Below, in pieces: positions 17,093 to 24,523 of a DNA stretch of 64,000 bases. Below the pieces are notes generated by a model, which did no database searches, was not told where the DNA came from, and worked only from the letters and a program-made list of their open reading frames with translations. Numbering within the stretch: the stretch's first letter is position 1; each line of letters starts with the position of its first letter. The stretch is taken from positions 62,001 through 126,000 of the forward strand of contig NZ_RJAC01000010.1 in the NCBI RefSeq assembly GCF_003999975.1. The letters run 5' to 3'. A program made the translations under genes and the position numbers. The DNA is from Actinoplanes solisilvae (GTDB lineage: Bacteria; Actinomycetota; Actinomycetes; Mycobacteriales; Micromonosporaceae).

Positions 17093-17962
17093 ATGAAGAC
17101 CGTTTCGTTCGCGCTGGTGGATGTCTTCTCCGACCGGCCGCTGGCCGGGAACCCCCTGGCGGTGGTGCCGGACGCCGACGACCTCGACGAGGCGGTCCTG
17201 CCCCGCATCGCCAAGGAGTTCAACCAGTCCGAGACGACGTTCCTGGTCGCCGCGACCCGGCCCGGCGCCGATCATCAGCTTCGGTCGTTCACGCCGGCCG
17301 GGGTCGAGGTGTTCGGCGCCGGTCACAACGCGCTCGGCGCGTGGTGGTGGCTGGCCGCCAACGGCCGCCTCGACCGGTCGGGAGTCTGGCATCAGCAACT
17401 GGGCAGCGTGGTGCTGCCCGTCGAGGTCGAGTCGGACCGGATCGCGATGCGTCAGGAACCGGCCCGGTACGGCGACACGGTCGAGGCGGCTCCGCTCGCG
17501 AAGGCGCTGGGGGTGCCCGGCGCGGCGATGGGCGCTTCTGCGGCGTTGCCGGTAGCGCAGGTGGTGGACACCGGGGCGGGCCACCTGATGGTCGGCGTGC
17601 GTGACCGAGCGACGGTCGACGCGGCGTCACCCGACACGGCGGCCCTGCGCGAGCTGCTGCTGGCCGCCGGTGGTGAGGGCTGCTACGTCTATTCGCTCAA
17701 CCCGATCGAGGCGGGCGACACCGCGTACGCCCGGTTCTTCAACCCGGTCGCCGGGATCACCGAGGACCCGGCCACCGGCACCGCCGCAGGCCCGCTGGCC
17801 AGCCTGCTGCACAAGCACGGCGTGGCCGGCGACACCGTCGCGATCATGCAGGGCCACCTCATCGGCCGCCCGTCCCGGCTCGAGGTGCGGCTCGACGGCA
17901 CCACCCCGGTACTCTCGGGCGGCGCCACGATCAGTGCCACGGGAACGTTGCACCTGCCCTGA
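17093..17962 (+). CDS. PhzF-family isomerase/epimerase-like protein
   Basis: 289 aa, full family length. It starts with FALVDVFSDRPLAGNPLAVV, the PhzF opening. The catalytic Glu sits in FNQSETTFLV (about 46). GHNALGAWWWLA in the first half and ITEDPATGTAAGPLASLL in the second are the two conserved active-site segments of the diaminopimelate-epimerase-like fold. PhzF itself isomerises trans-2,3-dihydro-3-hydroxyanthranilate in phenazine synthesis. No other phenazine genes are nearby, so this is one of the many PhzF relatives of unknown substrate. It lies 35 bp before the aldolase start and may be co-transcribed with it. Confidence 0.85.
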   Translation: MKTVSFALVDVFSDRPLAGNPLAVVPDADDLDEAVLPRIAKEFNQSETTFLVAATRPGADHQLRSFTPAGVEVFGAGHNALGAWWWLAANGRLDRSGVWHQQLGSVVLPVEVESDRIAMRQEPARYGDTVEAAPLAKALGVPGAAMGASAALPVAQVVDTGAGHLMVGVRDRATVDAASPDTAALRELLLAAGGEGCYVYSLNPIEAGDTAYARFFNPVAGITEDPATGTAAGPLASLLHKHGVAGDTVAIMQGHLIGRPSRLEVRLDGTTPVLSGGATISATGTLHLP

Positions 17963-17997
17963 GCATGCGCTCCGGGGAAGCCGGGTACGGGGGAGAC

Positions 17998-18885
17998 ATG
18001 CGGAACGAGCAGCGGGCAAGGATCGCCGAAGGAGCCGGGTTCCTGGCGGCCCTCGATCAGAGTGGGGGCAGCACGCCGAAGGCGCTGGAGCTTTACGGAA
18101 TACCGCCATCGTCATATGGCGATAAAACCGAAATGTTCGACCTCATGCAGACGTTCCGTGCGCGGATCATGACGTCGCCGGTGTTCGGCGGGGAGCGTGT
18201 CCTGGGGGCGATCCTGTTCGAGCAGACGATGGATCGCGACGTCGACGGCATCCCCTCCCCCGACTATCTGTGGGAACGCAAAGGCGTCGTGCCGTTCGTC
18301 AAGGTGGACGAGGGCCTCGCGGACCCGTCGGACGGCGTACGGCTGATGAAGCCCTTCACGAAGCTCGACAGCCTGCTCGCCCGGGCCGTCGAGCGCCGGA
18401 TGTTCGGGACGAAAATGCGCTCGTTCGTCAGCCGGGCGTCGGCCGGCGGCATCAAGACCGTGCTCGACCAGCAGTTCTACTACGCGCAGGAGATCCTCGA
18501 CGCCGGGCTGGTGCCGATCCTCGAACCCGAGATCGACATCCGCAGCACCGAGAAGGCGCACGCCGAGGAGTTGCTGAAAGCGGGAATCCTCGACCGTCTT
18601 CAGGTGATTCCCGACGGGAGCGCCGTGATGCTCAAGCTCTCGATCCCGACCGTCGACGACTTCTACGCCGAGCTCATCGGCCACCCGAAGGTGCTGCGTG
18701 TGGTCGCGCTGTCCGGCGGCTACAGCCAGGAGGAGGCCGACACGCGGCTGGCCCGCGACCACGGCCTGATCGCCAGCTTCTCGCGCGCGCTCGTCCAGGA
18801 CCTGCGCGCGCAGCAGACCGACGACGAGTTCAACCGGACACTGGACGCCGCGATCACCGCCGTCTACCGCGCCTCGACGACCTGA
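17998..18885 (+). CDS. fructose-bisphosphate aldolase, class I
   Basis: 295 aa from the ATG at 17998, with GGGGGAG just upstream; the frame from 17965 has no such site. Length and sequence match the bacterial class I (Schiff-base) fructose-1,6-bisphosphate aldolases of the Staphylococcus type (about 296 aa). Signatures are LAALDQSGGSTPKAL, VPFVKVDEGL with a Lys, GIKTVLDQQFYYAQEI, LVPILEPEID, VMLKLSIPTV with the Schiff-base Lys, and VVALSGGYSQEEA. It cleaves or forms fructose 1,6-bisphosphate in glycolysis and gluconeogenesis in the cytosol. Actinomycetes usually also carry a class II enzyme, so this is probably a second aldolase. Confidence 0.9.
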   Translation: MRNEQRARIAEGAGFLAALDQSGGSTPKALELYGIPPSSYGDKTEMFDLMQTFRARIMTSPVFGGERVLGAILFEQTMDRDVDGIPSPDYLWERKGVVPFVKVDEGLADPSDGVRLMKPFTKLDSLLARAVERRMFGTKMRSFVSRASAGGIKTVLDQQFYYAQEILDAGLVPILEPEIDIRSTEKAHAEELLKAGILDRLQVIPDGSAVMLKLSIPTVDDFYAELIGHPKVLRVVALSGGYSQEEADTRLARDHGLIASFSRALVQDLRAQQTDDEFNRTLDAAITAVYRASTT

Positions 18886-19031
18886 TCCCTGCGGCCGAAA
18901 TTTCGCGGGCCAGGATCTGCGACGACCTTTTCTGCCCGGAGGACGATCACATATCGACCTACGCCGACGTCGCGTTCACCGCGTCGTTCCGGGCGTGATC
19001 AACCACAGCCGCCGCGGCTTGGCCCGTGGCG

Positions 19032-19991
19032 TCACCGCGGCCGCCGGTGCATAACACTGTCCGGAACGCCGTGGCGAACCCAGAGGCGGATCTGCTCGGC
19101 CGCCTGGTCAGCGACGACATGCCCGACCGGGCGAGTCACGAGGTCACTCAACGCGAACGTGTCGAGTACCCGCCCCGCATAGGCCCAACCGTCGATCAGC
19201 GGTAGGTCCGCGGGCTGGCGTTCTGCGAATCCCGCCCGGAAACCGTCCAGGAACCCGGCGGGATAATCGGCTCCGAAGCGGGCCATGTTCGCGGCATCAC
19301 CGTACGAGCAACCCGAGTAGCTGAACTCCCAGTCGAGCAACGCCGCCACCCGCCAACCGCCACCGGCCCGGGAGACCATGATGTTCTTCGGGTTGACGTC
19401 GGCGTGCACCAGCCGGCTGTGGCCGTCGACGTCCTTCAGCACCGGTGGGTTGGCCTCGCAGAGCCGCACCCAAGCGCGCCGCACCTCGCCGTCGAGGCGG
19501 CTTCCGGGAACCGCGGCCATGCAACTCTCGGCGACCTCGACCAGTTGCTGCGACCACGGCCTCTCTTCCTTGACCGTGAGGTCACCGTCCGTGAAGAAAC
19601 CCGGACGGTCGAAGGCGACGGCGGCGACACCCGCGACGGCCCGGCCCACCTCGGCCCCGAGCGCACCGGCCTCGGGCCGGGCCAGCCCACCTCGATCGAG
19701 CACCTCGCTCAGGACGACGCCGTCCACGTACTCGATGACCATGGCTGGTCGTCCGAGCTCAGTCTTGTCGGGCACGACCAGCAGGACGTCCGGGACCGGC
19801 ACCTGCCGGCGAGCAGCGGCCATAACCCCGGCCTCGACAACCGGATCCGTCCCTCCGAACCGGACGACAACCGGCCCGTCGGCCAGCGTGAGCAGGCACG
19901 TCTCGTGCGAGAAGCCGCCCGCCAGCACGGAGGTCGTCACGATCCTGCTGCCCAGCGCCGCCGCGATGCCCTGAAGTTCCTCGGTCCGCAT
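19032..19991 (-). CDS. aminoglycoside-phosphotransferase-fold kinase
   Basis: 319 aa from the ATG at 19989-19991; a TTG four codons upstream is an alternative. The APH/choline-kinase fold is shown by an early LAGGFSHETCLLTL nucleotide loop, RPAMVIEYVDG hinge, HADVNPKNIMV (catalytic Asp with the metal-binding Asn, Brenner motif HxDxxxxN) and LLDWEFSYSG (metal-binding Asp). It would phosphorylate a small hydroxylated molecule in the cytosol using ATP. Members range from macrolide/aminoglycoside kinases to primary-metabolite kinases, and nothing here fixes the substrate. No operon partner is close. Confidence 0.75.
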   Translation of the reverse strand: MRTEELQGIAAALGSRIVTTSVLAGGFSHETCLLTLADGPVVVRFGGTDPVVEAGVMAAARRQVPVPDVLLVVPDKTELGRPAMVIEYVDGVVLSEVLDRGGLARPEAGALGAEVGRAVAGVAAVAFDRPGFFTDGDLTVKEERPWSQQLVEVAESCMAAVPGSRLDGEVRRAWVRLCEANPPVLKDVDGHSRLVHADVNPKNIMVSRAGGGWRVAALLDWEFSYSGCSYGDAANMARFGADYPAGFLDGFRAGFAERQPADLPLIDGWAYAGRVLDTFALSDLVTRPVGHVVADQAAEQIRLWVRHGVPDSVMHRRPR

Positions 19992-20119
19992 CGGGCCAGT
20001 CAATCAGGACAGCAGGACGTCCGCGCCGGCAGACACAGGCCGATACGGGGTGCGCGGGACACGGGGTTGCCCACCCCGGCGCGACCTAGCACGATGATCG
20101 CCGGCCGCGAAGAACGGGG

Positions 20120-20377
20120 ATGACGATGGGCGTGCTGTGCGACTACTTCCGGGCGCCAGGGGTCGATGAGGTTCGTGCGTTCCTGGACAACAACGACGGC
20201 GCCTCGCCCGTGGAGGCTTTCGACGGCATCGATCTCAAGTGGATCGATCCGGGCGTGATACTGGGCCGGTTGGTCGGACTCGCGACCGATCAGGAGTGGA
20301 GCACCGGTCTTGTCAACGACCACCTGATCTGGCCCGCCGGCGCCGAGCAGGACATGGACTTGCCTCTGATTGCCTAG
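20120..20377 (+). CDS. small conserved hypothetical protein, probably truncated
   Basis: 85 aa, start ATG at 20120 or 20126. The opening MGVLCDYFRAPGVDEVRAFL, then a FDGIDLKWIDPGVILGRL segment and DHLIWPAG, recalls a widespread actinobacterial family of uncharacterised proteins with the form MGVxxDYFxA...F..V..K.IDP.V.LG.L. From memory these are about twice this length. Here the frame ends within the dxs 3' end (3-bp convergent overlap), so the C-terminal half appears lost. It may be a decaying copy. Function unknown. Confidence 0.5.
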   Translation: MTMGVLCDYFRAPGVDEVRAFLDNNDGASPVEAFDGIDLKWIDPGVILGRLVGLATDQEWSTGLVNDHLIWPAGAEQDMDLPLIA

Positions 20378-22095
20378 GCGAGCGCCCTCCTGATCGCGGC
20401 GGTGATGCCGGGCTCGTCCAGGCCGTGTTCGGAGAGCAGGGCGCCGCGCGAGCCGTGGTCGAGGAACTCCTGCCGCAGACCGAGCACCTCGACCCGACTG
20501 TCGGGGCAAGCGCGTACGACCGCCGCTCCGAACCCCCCGGCCACCCCGCCGTCCTCCGCCGTGACGACCAGACGAGCGCGCGAGGCGGCCTCGGCCAGAT
20601 CCGGGTCGATCGGCAGGACCCAGCGCGGGTCCACCACCCGTACGTCGATCCCGTCCTGGGAGAGGCGCCGGGCCGCGTTGATGGCCGGGCAGGCCAACGG
20701 CCCGGTCGCCAGCAGCAGCACCGGAGCATCGGGCGAGCCGTAGAGGACGTCCGCTTCCCCGATGTGCCCGATGGCCGGCAGCGGCGCCCCGATGTCGGCC
20801 TTCGGGAACCGCAGCACCGCCGGCCCTGGCCAGTCGACTGCCTCGGCCAGCAGCCGCCGCAGCGTGTCCCCGTCACGCGGGGCCGCCACCCGCATCCCGG
20901 GCACCATCGACAGCAGCGACAGATCCCACATCCCGTTGTGCGAGGGCCCGTCGCTCCCTGTCACGCCCGCCCGGTCGAGCACGAACGTCACCGGCAGCTG
21001 ATGCAGCGCGACATCCATCAGCACCTGGTCGAACGCGCGGTTGAGGAACGTCGCGTAGAGACACACGACCGGGTGCATGCCGCCCATCGCCAGTCCCGCC
21101 GCCGACGTCACCGCGTGCTGTTCGGCGATCCCCACATCAAAGACCCTTGATGGGTACGTCGAGGCGAACTCCCCCAGTCCCGTCGGGTGCAGCATCGCGG
21201 CCGTGATCGCCACCAGCTCGGGTCGTGCGGCGGCCAGCGCCGACAGCGCCGACCCGAACACGCTCGTCCACGACACCGAGGCGGGCGCTGACACCGACTT
21301 CGACGACGACGGTGGCGGGCTGATCGCGTGCATCCGGTCGTACTTCTCGGCCTCGGCCGCCGGGTACCCCTTGCCCTTGACCGTGCGGCAGTGCACGACA
21401 ACCGGCCGGCCCAGCGCCCGCGCCGACACGAGCGCGGCCTCGACCGCCCCCACGTCGTGCCCGTCCACCGGCCCGACGTAGGCCAGCCCGAGCGACGACA
21501 GAATCGAGGGCAGCGCCGCGTGGGCCGACCCGACCGTCGGCGAGTACGAGCGGTCGTTGTCGTTCAGCACCACGACGACCGGCAGCGGGGACGCGCCGAT
21601 GTTGTTCAGCGCCTCCCAGCACATCCCACCCGTCATCGCCCCGTCACCGACCACGGCGACCACCGCGCGGTCGAGGAAGCCCTGCAACGCGAACGCCTTG
21701 GCCAGCCCGTCGGCGTACGACAGCGCGGTCGAGGCGTGCGAGTTCTCGACCAGATCATGCGAGCTCTCCAGCCGACGTGGATAGCCCGACACCCCGCCGC
21801 CCTGCCGCAGCGAGTCGAGACTGCGCCCGGTGAGCAGCTTGTGGACGTACGCCTGATGGCCTGTGTCCCACAGGATCGCGTCGCGGGGCGAGTCGAAGAC
21901 CCGGTGCAGCGCGATGGTCAGCTCGACCACGCCCAGGTTGGGGCCCAGGTGCCCGCCCGTACGGCTGACCGTGTCGATGAGCCGCCGGCGGATCTGCGCG
22001 GCCAGCGCGGGCATGGCGCGAGCGGGCATGGCGCGCAGGTCGGCGGGGCAGGTGACCGTGTCGAGGCGGAACGGGGTGTCGATCTGAAGTGTCAT
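20374..22095 (-). CDS. dxs: 1-deoxy-D-xylulose-5-phosphate synthase
   Basis: 573 aa from the ATG at 22093-22095, 2 bp after the hpnH stop; the longer open frame overlaps hpnH and is not used. This thiamine-diphosphate transketolase-fold enzyme joins pyruvate and glyceraldehyde 3-phosphate, the first step of the MEP isoprenoid pathway. Visible motifs are GGHLGPNLGVVELTIALH, WDTGHQAYVHKLLTGR, the TPP-binding GDGAMTGGMCWEALNNIG, GIAEQHAVTSAAGLA with the catalytic Glu, and DRAGVTGSDGPSHNG. It is shorter than typical housekeeping Dxs (about 620-640 aa), mainly at the linker and C-terminus. Its place as last gene of the hopanoid operon suggests a second, pathway-dedicated copy that boosts precursor supply. 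Confidence 0.92.
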   Translation of the reverse strand: MTLQIDTPFRLDTVTCPADLRAMPARAMPALAAQIRRRLIDTVSRTGGHLGPNLGVVELTIALHRVFDSPRDAILWDTGHQAYVHKLLTGRSLDSLRQGGGVSGYPRRLESSHDLVENSHASTALSYADGLAKAFALQGFLDRAVVAVVGDGAMTGGMCWEALNNIGASPLPVVVVLNDNDRSYSPTVGSAHAALPSILSSLGLAYVGPVDGHDVGAVEAALVSARALGRPVVVHCRTVKGKGYPAAEAEKYDRMHAISPPPSSSKSVSAPASVSWTSVFGSALSALAAARPELVAITAAMLHPTGLGEFASTYPSRVFDVGIAEQHAVTSAAGLAMGGMHPVVCLYATFLNRAFDQVLMDVALHQLPVTFVLDRAGVTGSDGPSHNGMWDLSLLSMVPGMRVAAPRDGDTLRRLLAEAVDWPGPAVLRFPKADIGAPLPAIGHIGEADVLYGSPDAPVLLLATGPLACPAINAARRLSQDGIDVRVVDPRWVLPIDPDLAEAASRARLVVTAEDGGVAGGFGAAVVRACPDSRVEVLGLRQEFLDHGSRGALLSEHGLDEPGITAAIRRALA

Positions 22096-22097
22096 GG

Positions 22098-23102
22098 CTA
22101 CACGCTCACGGCGGCACGCAGGGACTGTTTCAGCGAGCCGAGGGTGGCGATGACCGCGGTCGGCTCGTATCCGCAGTGGGCCATGCAGTTGTTGCAGCGC
22201 TCGTCCTTGCCCCGGCCGAACTTGTCCCAGTCGGTGGTCTCGATGAGCTCCTTGTACGTCTTGGCGTAGCCGTCGGCCAGCAGGTAGCACGGGCGTTGCC
22301 AGCCGAGCAGCGAGTACGACGGGATGCCCCACGGGGTGCAGTCCAGGTCGCGTTTGCCCTCGAGGAAGTCGAGGAAGACCGGCGAGTGGTTGAGCCGCCA
22401 CTTCTTGCGCCGGCCGCCGGCGAAGGCCTTGGCGAACAGCTCGCGGGTCTCCTCGACGGCCAGGAAGTGTTCCTGGTCGGGTGCCTTCTCATAGGCGTAC
22501 GCGGGGCTGATCTGCATGTTGTCGACGCCGAGCTCGTCGTTGAGGTAGTCGAGCACGTCGATGATGGTCTGCGGGCTGTCGGTGTTGAAGAACGTGCTGT
22601 TCGTCATCACCCGGAAGCCGGCCTCCTTCATCGCCTTGATGGCCTCGACGGCCTGGTCGAAGACACCGTCCTTGGAGACCGACAGGTCGTGGCGTTCGCG
22701 CAGGCCGTCGACGTGCACCATCCACGTGAAGTTCTTGTGCGGCTTGAACTTGTGCAGGTGTTTCGGGACCAGCACGGCGTTCGTGCACAGGAAGACGATC
22801 TTCTTCTTGTCCAGGAGCTGCTGCACGATCTCGTCGATCTGCGGGTGCATCAGCGGTTCGCCGCCCGCGATGGAGACCATCGGCGCGCCGCTCTCCTCGA
22901 CCGCGCCGACCGCCTGCTCGACCGGCATGCGCTGCTTGAGCAGCTGGTGCGGCTGCTGGATCTTGCCGCAGCCGATGCACTTGAGGTTGCAGGCGAACAG
23001 CGGCTCGAGCTCGACGAGGAGCGGGTAGCGTTCGGTGCCCTTCAGCTTCTGCTGAACGACGTACTGGCCGAGCCGCACGGTCTGCCGGAAAGGCATTCCC
23101 AT
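22098..23102 (-). CDS. hpnH: adenosyl-hopene transferase (radical SAM)
   Basis: 334 aa. The strong ribosome site AAGGAGGTGA lies inside the end of the upstream fusion gene, which stops 2 bp before this ATG. The radical-SAM cluster motif CNLKCIGC places Cys at about 38, 42 and 45. SIAGGEPLMHP is the SAM-binding glycine motif, and the C-terminal CNNCMAHCGYEP supplies further Cys ligands. HpnH adds a 5'-deoxyadenosyl group to diploptene to form adenosylhopane, the first step of extended C35 hopanoid synthesis. Length matches the family. Its presence shows that the operon makes side-chain-extended hopanoids and not only hopene. Confidence 0.93.
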   Translation of the reverse strand: MGMPFRQTVRLGQYVVQQKLKGTERYPLLVELEPLFACNLKCIGCGKIQQPHQLLKQRMPVEQAVGAVEESGAPMVSIAGGEPLMHPQIDEIVQQLLDKKKIVFLCTNAVLVPKHLHKFKPHKNFTWMVHVDGLRERHDLSVSKDGVFDQAVEAIKAMKEAGFRVMTNSTFFNTDSPQTIIDVLDYLNDELGVDNMQISPAYAYEKAPDQEHFLAVEETRELFAKAFAGGRRKKWRLNHSPVFLDFLEGKRDLDCTPWGIPSYSLLGWQRPCYLLADGYAKTYKELIETTDWDKFGRGKDERCNNCMAHCGYEPTAVIATLGSLKQSLRAAVSV

Positions 23103-23104
23103 GT

Positions 23105-24523
23105 CTAGCTCACCTCCTTGGGCAGTGTGAACCGGATGTTCTCGTCGCCGACACTCGTTTCGCGGACCGTGACCGGCCCGAGCCCGGCGAGGCCGGCGAC
23201 GACCTCGTCGACCAGGTTCGGCGGGGCGGACGCCCCGGCCGTGATGCCCACCGTGCGGGCGTTCTCCAGCCAGGCCAGATCGACCTCGCTCAAGTCTTCG
23301 ACCAGGTGGGCCTCGGTCCCCTCGCGCTCGGCGACCTCGACGAGGCGCAGCGAGTTGGAGGAGTTGACCGAGCCCACGACCAGCACCAGGTCGCAACCGC
23401 GGGCGATGGCCCGTACGGCCTGCTGGCGGTTGGTGGTGGCATAGCAGATGTCCTCGCGGCGCGGCCCGTGCAGCGCCGGGAAACGCTCCCGCAGCACCGA
23501 GGCGATCTCTTCGGCCTCGTCCACGGCCAGCGTGGTCTGCATCGCGTACGCCACCCGGCGCGGATCGGGGGCGGTCACCCGGCCCGCCGCGGCGACGTCC
23601 TCGACCAGCACGACCTGCGAGGGAGCCTCCCCCAGGGTGCCGACGACCTCCTCGTGGTCGCCGTGCCCGATGAGGAACACCGTGTCGCCGCGTCCCGCGT
23701 ACCGTTTCACCTCGGTGTGCACCTTGGTGACCAGCGGGCAGGTCGCGTCGATGACATCCAGGGAGCGATCGGAGGCATCGCTGCGCACGATGGGCGCCAC
23801 ACCGTGGGCCGCAAGCACGACGGTCGCGCCGGGCGGCACCTCGTCGACCTCTTCGACGAAGACGGCCCCGAGGTCGCTCAACCGCCGCACGACGTGGGCG
23901 TTGTGGACGATCTGCCGCCGCACGTAGACGGGCGCACCCCTGGTCTCCAGCGCCCGCTCGACGACCTCGATCGCCCTCTCGACGCCGGCACAGAACGAGC
24001 GCGGAGCGGCCAGCAGAACATCACGCGGTCCGGTCGCCGCCGCCCATTGCCGCAGTGCCGGCGCGGCGTCCTTCAGGACCCCCAGCCCTCGTGCGCCCCG
24101 TCGCAGCGTCCCGAACGACCAGAGCGGCGCGCCGACCGAGTCGGTGATGGCGCGAACCGTGGCGAAGGGCCGATCCCCGGCCTGCGCCCGCAGGAGGTCG
24201 CTTTCCATGTCGGCTGCAAGCGCGCCGGTGGCGGCCAGGCGAGCACGGCGGGCACCGGTCACAAGACGATCGCTCGTCGCGATTTGCCCGATGTGGACGT
24301 TCAGCCCCAGCCGCCGCAGCGCACCCGCCAGCATCGGCGCACTGGGGTCGGGCGCGACGACGAGATCCCCCGGCCGCACCTCAGCCGACAACCCGCCGGC
24401 CACCCCGAACACGAGGAAGGCGTCCCCCGCCGGAAGCCGGGCCGCGCGCCCCATGCCGAGCCGCACCGCGCCGAACACCGACCGGCGTTCGACCGCGAGC
24501 GGGGCGCCGATGACCGCGCTCAC
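23105..24523 (-). CDS. ispH: fusion: hopanoid-associated nucleoside phosphorylase (HpnG) + HMBPP reductase (IspH)
   Basis: 472 aa from the GTG that overlaps the shc stop (GTGA). Residues 1 to about 160 form a phosphorylase-superfamily domain (VFGVAGGLSAEVRPGDLVVA, then ALAADMESDLL, with the Glu expected to bind ribose), as in HpnG, which removes adenine from adenosylhopane. From about residue 166 a full IspH follows: first cluster Cys at about 178 (APRSFCAGVERAI), VHNAHVVRRL, AAHGVAP, DATCPLVTKVH with the second Cys (about 262), GHGDHEEVVGT, the third Cys in DICYATTNRQQA, VNSSNSLRLVEV and GITAGASAP. IspH reduces HMBPP to IPP/DMAPP with a [4Fe-4S] cluster. No stop or frameshift separates the halves. 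The phosphorylase part is short (usual about 210-250 aa). The fusion joins an early and a late enzyme of the same operon. Confidence 0.88.
   Translation of the reverse strand: MSAVIGAPLAVERRSVFGAVRLGMGRAARLPAGDAFLVFGVAGGLSAEVRPGDLVVAPDPSAPMLAGALRRLGLNVHIGQIATSDRLVTGARRARLAATGALAADMESDLLRAQAGDRPFATVRAITDSVGAPLWSFGTLRRGARGLGVLKDAAPALRQWAAATGPRDVLLAAPRSFCAGVERAIEVVERALETRGAPVYVRRQIVHNAHVVRRLSDLGAVFVEEVDEVPPGATVVLAAHGVAPIVRSDASDRSLDVIDATCPLVTKVHTEVKRYAGRGDTVFLIGHGDHEEVVGTLGEAPSQVVLVEDVAAAGRVTAPDPRRVAYAMQTTLAVDEAEEIASVLRERFPALHGPRREDICYATTNRQQAVRAIARGCDLVLVVGSVNSSNSLRLVEVAEREGTEAHLVEDLSEVDLAWLENARTVGITAGASAPPNLVDEVVAGLAGLGPVTVRETSVGDENIRFTLPKEVS

Noticed and set aside
17093..17962. PhzF as evidence of a phenazine cluster
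   Set aside because: None of the other phenazine genes is present around it; PhzF relatives are widespread with other roles.
18886..19031. Possible terminator between the aldolase and the APH-type kinase
   Set aside because: GC-rich arms can be paired in several poor ways; no single convincing stem was found.
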